Shown: piece after piece, positions 1-3,759 of the stretch
How the letters are laid out: every line of letters begins with the position of its first letter
Numbering within the stretch: the first letter of the stretch is position 1
Assembly: GCA_046730475.1 (NCBI GenBank)
Contig: JBKPIY010000077.1
Coordinates: 1 to 6,534, forward strand
Direction of reading: 5' to 3'
DNA length: 6,534 bases
Source: JBKPIY01 sp046730475
GTDB taxonomy: Bacteria; Actinomycetota; Thermoleophilia; Solirubrobacterales; 70-9
Notes under the pieces: generated by a model
Told to the model about the DNA's origin: nothing
Database searches by the model: none
The model's input: only the letters and a program-made list of their open reading frames with translations
Program-made: the position numbers and the translations under genes

Positions 1-107
1 ACCTGGGCTACTACAACCGCGATCGGGCCCACACGGGCAGGCTGACCAAGGGCCGGGTGCCGGCGGATATCGTCTTCGGCGCCCGCAAGATGGGAACGGT
101 GAGATGA
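1..107 (+). CDS. C-terminal end of an IS481-like DDE transposase (partial, 5' end outside window)
   Basis: Reading from base 3, an open frame ends at TGA 105-107 and gives 34 residues. It contains YYNRDRAHTGR near the start and RVPADIVFGARKM near the end. This pattern, a tyrosine-rich YYN..R.H.GR block followed by GR.PA..V, is what I know from the extreme C-terminus of IS481-type integrase-core transposases, downstream of the catalytic glutamate. The catalytic core is not in the window, so activity cannot be judged. It differs clearly from the transposase at the right end of the window (which ends ..NNLIGFYI), so the two belong to different IS subgroups. It converges with the serine recombinase gene. 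It may lie inside the integrative element that carries the recombinase, or be an insertion into it. Confidence 0.7.
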   Translation, partial: LGYYNRDRAHTGRLTKGRVPADIVFGARKMGTVR

Positions 108-109
108 GG

Positions 110-131
110 CCGAGTTGTTGGGACAACTCGG
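110..131. repeat. Perfect 9-bp inverted repeat between converging genes (possible terminator or part of an IS end)
   Basis: CCGAGTTGT at 110-118 pairs with ACAACTCGG at 123-131 around the 4-base loop TGGG. It lies in the gap between the transposase stop (107) and the recombinase stop (144), which converge, so a bidirectional terminator role is possible. No T-run follows on either strand, so it is not a canonical intrinsic terminator. It could equally be a subterminal transposase-binding repeat of the IS. Confidence 0.5.
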
Positions 132-143
132 GGTTAGGACGGG

Positions 144-1646
144 CTAGTCCTCCTCCGGCCAGGTGAAGGAGCGCAGGGCGGCCGCCGGACGCCCCCGGGC
201 GGGAACGTCGTCGTCGAGCTCGCCGGCCCACACAATGACGGCGCGTTCCTCGGCCGGGAGGCCGCGCCCCTGGCGGACGAAGACGGCGTCGATCGCTCCG
301 GCAAGGACCTCGCGAGTCTCGCTGTGGCTGAGGTCACTCCAGTTGATGACGGTCAAGGGGAGCTTCTGCCGGTCGCCTCCTAGGCGCTTGACCTCGGCCT
401 GAGCGGCTTCGACTGCTCTGACTCGCGCCTCCATCGCAGGGTGGTACTCGTCGCCTAAGAGGCGCCGCGCTTCGAGGTCAGCGGCAAATTCGGAGAGCTC
501 CCTCCGTGTCCGTTCCAGGTGGTCGACTGCGTCCCCGATATCCGAGTCAGAAGTCGGATCACTGGTGACGAGCTCGAGTCGAGTCTGCCACTGGGAGCGA
601 ACTTGCTCGAGTACCCAAGGCTCGATCTTCGCAGGGATGATCACTGCCGGCGCGGGGCACTTTCCCGCCCCGTGGTCTCCCACGCACCGGTAGACGCGTA
701 TGTTGTTACCACCGCGGCTAGCCGACATCCGGTAACGACATCCAGCGCAGCGGATGAGGCCGCTGAGCAGGTTCTCGGGGCCAGAGTTGGTCTTCTGGAG
801 GCCGGGCTTCCGCTGTGCCAGGTGCCACGTCGCTGGGTCGACGAGTGGGCGATGGGCCTCCGGATTAACCAGGGGGGAGAAGTCGTCCCTTCGGGGTCGG
901 TAGGCGACCTCGCCGAGGTAGACGCGGTTCGCCAAAACGTGACCCACTGTCGTTGCTGTCCATCGCATTCCGTCTGGCCGCGGGTGCTTAGCGTTGGCCC
1001 ACCTAGCCAGGAATCGGTTGCCCTCCGAGGTTTGGGCGGCTCGCTTGAACAGAGCCCTGATGACCGGCTTCCATGCAGGATCCGGATCCAGGCAACCCGA
1101 GCGCTCCTGGCCCTTGGGTACCCGCCTGTATCCGAGCGGTGTTGGACCGATGTGGGCGCCGCGAGCGATGGCCCGCTCCTTGGTCCGACGCCAGCCGGAC
1201 TTCAAGGTGTTGAGCTGCAGCTCGGCGTTGTTCAGGAACTGCTGCAGCATGTACTGGCCCTGGTCGGTGGCTGCATCCATCCGCTCGGTCGCCGAGCCGA
1301 AGAAGGCCTTGCGGTCGTCCCTGAGACGGCGGATCTCGGCCGCGCCATCAGGAACATTGCGGGCGAAGCGATCTATGCAGTGGACAATCACCCCTTGCAG
1401 TTCCCGGGCGCTTATCCGCGTAACAAGCTCCTCCCAACCGGGGCGGTCGAGATTCCCGCCCGAGTAATCCTGGTCGTCGAACCAGGCGTCAGCCGGGATC
1501 TCGAACTTCAGCTTAGCCGCATAACGCTCGATCGCTTCGCGCTGGACGTCGGGGGAGATATAGCCGTCGCCGGCCCGACCGCCAATGCGGGACACGCGTA
1601 TGTAGCCTCCAACAACGGTGCCCGGTGGGAACCTGTCTATGGCCAT
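144..1646 (-). CDS. Large serine recombinase (phage/ICE-type site-specific integrase)
   Basis: A 500-residue protein catalysing site-specific integration or excision through a serine-DNA intermediate. The N-terminal resolvase domain (about 13-150) begins GGYIRVSR with the nucleophile expected at Ser19. It continues with YSGGNLDRPGW (61-71), the DRFARN segment (92-97) and the long connecting helix (about 128-162). A recombinase domain follows (about 163-280; GPTPLGYRR at 167-175). Next comes a zinc ribbon with Cys300, Cys303, Cys321 and Cys330, then a charged helical stretch (about 372-425) consistent with the coiled coil of large serine integrases. Length and domain order are complete, so it may be functional. 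The CAT start at 1646 is supported by AGGAT on the - strand (1660-1656), 10 nt upstream. Base composition is lower in GC than the operon beside it (35/60 for 1501-1560), and CTAG tetramers cluster here, both signs of transfer. It sits 22 bp from efp and is transcribed away from it, as an integrase beside its attachment junction would be. Family assignment is firm; phage versus ICE origin cannot be told. Confidence 0.93.
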   Translation of the reverse strand: MAIDRFPPGTVVGGYIRVSRIGGRAGDGYISPDVQREAIERYAAKLKFEIPADAWFDDQDYSGGNLDRPGWEELVTRISARELQGVIVHCIDRFARNVPDGAAEIRRLRDDRKAFFGSATERMDAATDQGQYMLQQFLNNAELQLNTLKSGWRRTKERAIARGAHIGPTPLGYRRVPKGQERSGCLDPDPAWKPVIRALFKRAAQTSEGNRFLARWANAKHPRPDGMRWTATTVGHVLANRVYLGEVAYRPRRDDFSPLVNPEAHRPLVDPATWHLAQRKPGLQKTNSGPENLLSGLIRCAGCRYRMSASRGGNNIRVYRCVGDHGAGKCPAPAVIIPAKIEPWVLEQVRSQWQTRLELVTSDPTSDSDIGDAVDHLERTRRELSEFAADLEARRLLGDEYHPAMEARVRAVEAAQAEVKRLGGDRQKLPLTVINWSDLSHSETREVLAGAIDAVFVRQGRGLPAEERAVIVWAGELDDDVPARGRPAAALRSFTWPEED

Positions 1647-1651
1647 CTAGC

Positions 1652-1657
1652 TACGAT
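1652..1657 (+). promoter_or_regulatory. Candidate -10 box for efp (possibly leaderless or near-leaderless transcript)
   Basis: TACGAT fits the TANNNT pattern typical of actinobacterial -10 boxes and ends 11 bp before the efp ATG. Transcription would begin 2-6 bases before or at the ATG, which suits the absence of any good Shine-Dalgarno sequence upstream of efp. No convincing -35 is visible at 16-18 bp spacing. This is inference from a short motif. Confidence 0.25.
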
Positions 1658-1660
1658 CCT
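1656..1660 (-). promoter_or_regulatory. Ribosome binding site of the serine recombinase
   Basis: On the - strand AGGAT lies 10 nt before the ATG at 1646-1644. It is the only purine-rich Shine-Dalgarno-like match in the 22-bp gap on either strand and supports the chosen recombinase start. Confidence 0.5.
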
Positions 1661-1665
1661 AAAGC

Positions 1666-1694
1666 AATATGCAAATTAGCACGAATCAGTTCAA
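1666..1694 (-). promoter_or_regulatory. Candidate sigma-70-type promoter for the recombinase, lying across the efp start
   Basis: On the - strand a TTGAAC box (1694-1689) and a CATATT box (1671-1666) are separated by exactly 17 bp. Each matches 4 of 6 consensus bases. The predicted start would fall near 1659, giving a very short leader that would only just include the AGGAT site, which weakens the call. The -35 box lies in efp codons and the -10 box overlaps the efp ATG, so the promoter, if real, straddles the element/host boundary. Confidence 0.25.
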
Positions 1695-2232
1695 GAACGG
1701 CACCCATATCGAGGTGGACGGGACGGTCTTTCGGATCGTCGAGTTCCAGCACGTGAAGCCCGGCAAGGGCGGCGCCTTCGTGCGCTCGAGGCTGAAGCGG
1801 GTGGACGACGGCGCCGTGATCGACAAGACCTTCAAGGCCGGGGAGAAGTTCCGCCCGGTGCGAACCGAGTCCCGCAAGATGCAGTTCCTCTACGAGTCGG
1901 GCGACTCGGCCGTGTTCATGGACAGCTCCACCTACGACCAGATCGAGATCCCGAAGTCGGTCGCGGGCGACGCGCTCAAGTGGACGCCGCCGAACTCCGA
2001 GGTCGACCTGCTGATCGTGGACGAGCGGCCCTCTGACGTCCAGGTGCCGAGCGCCGTCGAGCTGACCGTCGCCGAGACCCAGCCGGGGCTCAAGGGCGAC
2101 ACGGCCTCGGGCGGCGGCTCCAAACCCGCCACCCTCGAGACCGGGGTGGTGGTCCGGGTGCCGCTGTTCGTCGAGGAGGGAGAGCGGGTACGCGTCGACA
2201 CTCGCAACGGCGAGTACGTGTCGCGCGCGTAG
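1669..2232 (+). CDS. efp: Translation elongation factor P
   Basis: EF-P, 187 residues, the usual family length. It binds ribosomes stalled on consecutive prolines, between the P and E sites, and promotes peptide bond formation. The N-terminal KOW-like domain (about 1-63) has STNQFKNG and the loop VKPGKGGAF, with Lys33 at the tip where some bacteria carry a modification; no modification enzyme is visible here. The two OB-fold domains follow, and the C-terminal signature K152-x-A-x4-G159..V-P165..G171 is intact. It is the first gene of the operon, with nusB 7 bp downstream. The ATG at 1669 is the natural start by alignment with the family N-terminus (M-ISTN..), here with an added Gln2. No strong ribosome binding site precedes it; only AAAG at 1661-1664. 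The upstream DNA belongs to the integrase element, so the native promoter appears lost or replaced. Confidence 0.97.
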   Translation: MQISTNQFKNGTHIEVDGTVFRIVEFQHVKPGKGGAFVRSRLKRVDDGAVIDKTFKAGEKFRPVRTESRKMQFLYESGDSAVFMDSSTYDQIEIPKSVAGDALKWTPPNSEVDLLIVDERPSDVQVPSAVELTVAETQPGLKGDTASGGGSKPATLETGVVVRVPLFVEEGERVRVDTRNGEYVSRA

Positions 2233-2239
2233 GCTCGAG

Positions 2240-2611
2240 ATGAGGCGATCGGAGCAAAGGCGAGACGCCGTCTTCGCCCTCTACCAGCACGACGTCACCG
2301 GCAGGCCCGTGGCCGAGCTCCTCGAGGGCGCGAAGCCGTTCACCCGCGCGCTCGCCGAGGGGGCGGAGGCGAACCGCGCCCAGCTCGACGAGCTGATCGC
2401 GCGCCACTCCGAGTGCTGGGCGCTCGAGCGGATCGCGCCCCTGGAGCGAAGCATCATGCGAGTGGCGCTGTACGAGGCGCTCCATCGCGAGGACGTGCCG
2501 GTCGAGGTCGCGATCGACGAGGCGGTCGAGCTCGCCAAGCGGTACTGCGGCACCGACGCGCCCGGGTTCGTGAACGGCATCCTCGGCGCGGCGGTCGAGA
2601 GCCCGGCGTGA
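2240..2611 (+). CDS. nusB: Transcription antitermination factor NusB
   Basis: NusB, 123 residues, a small all-helical protein. With NusE (S10) it binds boxA RNA and supports antitermination during rRNA transcription. The N-terminal RR..A..ALYQHD (about 7-18) and the long conserved block beginning W60 with LERIAPLERSIMRVALYE (62-79), then IDEAVELAKRY (92-102) and a FVNGIL ending (110-115), are the standard NusB signatures. It is slightly short for the family because the region between the two halves is compact. The start ATG lies 7 bp after the efp stop, so the two are surely co-transcribed and perhaps translationally linked; the ribosome binding site is weak (GAG directly before the ATG). Confidence 0.95.
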   Translation: MRRSEQRRDAVFALYQHDVTGRPVAELLEGAKPFTRALAEGAEANRAQLDELIARHSECWALERIAPLERSIMRVALYEALHREDVPVEVAIDEAVELAKRYCGTDAPGFVNGILGAAVESPA

Positions 2612-2630
2612 GCGAGCCGAGAGGCGACGG

Positions 2631-2640
2631 GCCGCGCGGC
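2631..2640. repeat. 10-bp perfect palindrome in the nusB-xseB spacer
   Basis: GCCGCGCGGC reads the same on both strands and lies in the longest spacer of the operon (about 50 bp). It has no loop and no T-run, so it is not a terminator. In DNA of this GC content it may be chance. Confidence 0.25.
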
Positions 2641-2661
2641 GATCGGTAGCTTGCCCGGGTG

Positions 2662-2844
2662 ATGGCCAGCGACGATCTCGACTCGATCAGCTCGCGGCTC
2701 GAGAAGCTTGCCGCGGAGCTCGAGGGCGACCTCGACCAGGAGCGGGCGGCCGAGCTCGTTCGCGAGGCCTCGGAGCTGGCGGCTCGCGCGGGCGAGGAGG
2801 TCGATCGGGCGCTGCGGTCCGCGGCCGAGGCCCGCGAAGCCTGA
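2662..2844 (+). CDS. Small helical protein resembling exodeoxyribonuclease VII small subunit (XseB-like)
   Basis: A 60-residue acidic protein predicted to be almost all helix. LDSISSRLEKLAAELEG near the N-terminus resembles the XseB pattern (a..RLE.iv..LE.G), and the second half (ELVREASELAARAGEEVDRAL) resembles its second helix, so a helical hairpin is likely. XseB is the small partner of XseA in exonuclease VII. In many bacteria xseB lies just before ispA and dxs, which supports the call. Against it, no xseA is adjacent and the usual Cys and the E.rv end are not evident. An in-frame TAG at 2647 limits the start to GTG 2659 or ATG 2662; I prefer the ATG. The stop is 9 bp before ispA. It could be an unrelated helical protein kept in the operon. 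Confidence 0.65.
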   Translation: MASDDLDSISSRLEKLAAELEGDLDQERAAELVREASELAARAGEEVDRALRSAAEAREA

Positions 2845-2853
2845 GCGTCCGCG

Positions 2854-3759
2854 ATGAGCGATTACCCCGAGGACCTGCGGGAGCTGGTCGACTCCTACCT
2901 GAGGGAGCTCGCGTTCTCCGAGCGCCCCTCGACCGCCGGGCTGGAGGAGGCGATGCGCTACTCGCTGCTCGCGGGAGGGAAGCGGATCCGCCCCGTCCTC
3001 ACCCTGGCGACGGCCCGCGCCGTCGGCAGCGATCCCGAGGCGATGCTACCCGCCGCGGCCGCGATCGAGCTGATCCACACCTACTCGCTGATCCACGACG
3101 ACCTGCCCGCGATGGACGACGACGAGCTGCGGCGCGGAATGCCGACCTCCCACGTCAAGTTCGGCGAGAACGTCGCCATCCTCGCGGGGGACGGCCTCTT
3201 CGCCGAGGCGATCAGGCTGCTCTGCGAGCGCCAGCGGGGCGAGCCCGAGCGGGTGCTGGCAGCGTTGCGGGAGCTGACCGCGGCGACGGGCGTCGACGGC
3301 ATGGTCGGAGGCCAGTACGTGGACGTGACCGTGTTCGAGGCGGCCGCGGAGGGCGGGGCCCCGGGGCGATCGGAGGAGGATCTCGAGGGCCTTCGCGAGA
3401 TGGAGGCGCTCAAGACCGGGCGTCTGATTGCAGCCAGCGTGGGGATAGCGCTCGTGCTCGGCGAAGTACCCGAACCTGAGACAATTCACTATCGCCTTTT
3501 TGCCGACGAGCTCGGGGTGCTGTTCCAAATCGTCGACGACATACTGGACGTGATCGGAAGCGATGAGGAGCTGGGAAAACCGAGCGGAAGCGATGAGCGG
3601 CATGGCAAGCTCACGTACGTCAGCGCCTTCGGCCTCGACCGGGCCAGGGAGCTGGCCGCGGAGTCGCACCGGAGGGCCAGCGCCGCCCTCGCCGACGCGA
3701 ATCCCAGAAACGACGACCTCAGGCTGATCACCGACTTCATCCACACCCGGCACACCTGA
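2854..3759 (+). CDS. ispA: Short-chain polyprenyl diphosphate synthase (probable farnesyl diphosphate synthase)
   Basis: A 301-residue trans-prenyltransferase that condenses IPP with allylic diphosphates in the cytoplasm. All hallmarks are present: GGKRIRP (41-47), first aspartate-rich motif DDLPAMDDD (82-90, DDx4D form), GGQYVD (152-157), KTG (187-189), and second motif DDILD (228-232) followed by GKPSGSD and a C-terminal GKLTYV. Tyr77, five residues before the first aspartate, together with the two-residue insertion in the first motif, is typical of bacterial FPP synthases, so a C15 product is likely; C20 cannot be excluded. The start ATG is 9 bp after the XseB-like stop. The stop TGA overlaps the dxs ATG (TGATG), indicating translational coupling with the enzyme that opens the same pathway. 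Codon 190 onward shows a local drop in GC and a 13-bp direct repeat. Confidence 0.93.
   Translation: MSDYPEDLRELVDSYLRELAFSERPSTAGLEEAMRYSLLAGGKRIRPVLTLATARAVGSDPEAMLPAAAAIELIHTYSLIHDDLPAMDDDELRRGMPTSHVKFGENVAILAGDGLFAEAIRLLCERQRGEPERVLAALRELTAATGVDGMVGGQYVDVTVFEAAAEGGAPGRSEEDLEGLREMEALKTGRLIAASVGIALVLGEVPEPETIHYRLFADELGVLFQIVDDILDVIGSDEELGKPSGSDERHGKLTYVSAFGLDRARELAAESHRRASAALADANPRNDDLRLITDFIHTRHT
3555..3597 (+). repeat. 13-bp direct repeat inside ispA, 30-bp period
   Basis: CGGAAGCGATGAG occurs at 3555-3567 and again at 3585-3597, exactly ten codons apart and in frame, giving GSDE twice. The family usually has GSDE only at the second place, with a more variable residue set at the first. 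It may have arisen by local duplication or gene conversion, or by convergence on the same codons. Confidence 0.6.

Larger units (their letters stand above)
1..143 (+). mobile_element. Right-hand remnant of an IS481-like insertion sequence (boundary uncertain)
   Basis: The transposase tail ends at 107. The 36 bp that follow carry a perfect hairpin (110-131) and then a stretch that on the opposite strand reads GTCCTAACCCC. IS481-type ends usually begin TGT, so an end near 137-143 is plausible, but the expected terminal TGT/ACA is not clean here. A CTAG tetramer, the known target core of IS481, starts at 144. I infer the IS ends in this interval. Without the left end, the inverted repeat cannot be confirmed. 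Confidence 0.35.
1..1668. mobile_element. Integrase-proximal end of an integrative element inserted at the 5' end of efp
   Basis: The serine recombinase, its lower GC, the cluster of CTAG sites and a transposase remnant together mark this stretch as acquired DNA ending at efp. The genes that usually precede efp in related genomes are absent from this side. The left end of the element is outside the window, so size and cargo are unknown; a degraded prophage or IS-rich remnant is also possible. Confidence 0.55.
1647..1690. other. Probable attachment junction of the integrative element (boundary region, exact core unknown)
   Basis: Serine integrase genes usually lie next to one att site. Here the integrase gene starts 22 bp from efp, and the DNA from about 1647 to 1687 is clearly AT-richer than the efp body. 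The first efp codons (CAA ATT AGC ACG AAT) use A/T at third positions, whereas codons from TTC AAG AAC GGC onward are typical high-GC codons. I infer the crossover lies in or just before these first codons. The partner site would be outside the window to the left. Confidence 0.4.

Noticed and set aside
1639..1646. ATGGCCAT palindrome at the recombinase start codon, considered as an operator or att core
   Set aside because: Only 8 bp, and explained by the first codons ATG GCC AT. No second copy is seen nearby.
1..1668. The left region as a novel defence or cargo system
   Set aside because: Only an integrase and a transposase tail are visible. Any cargo would lie outside the window.
519..1679. 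A 386-codon + strand open frame antisense to the recombinase and running into the efp start
   Set aside because: The opposite strand encodes a complete serine recombinase with all motifs. The antisense product has no recognisable domain and the long frame follows from the high-GC third-position bias.
2612..2661. The nusB-xseB spacer as a possible internal terminator or promoter
   Set aside because: The palindrome at 2631-2640 has no loop or T-run, and no paired -35/-10 boxes are visible.
3046..3753. A 235-codon - strand open frame opposite ispA
   Set aside because: It is a shadow of the prenyltransferase gene with no family features of its own.
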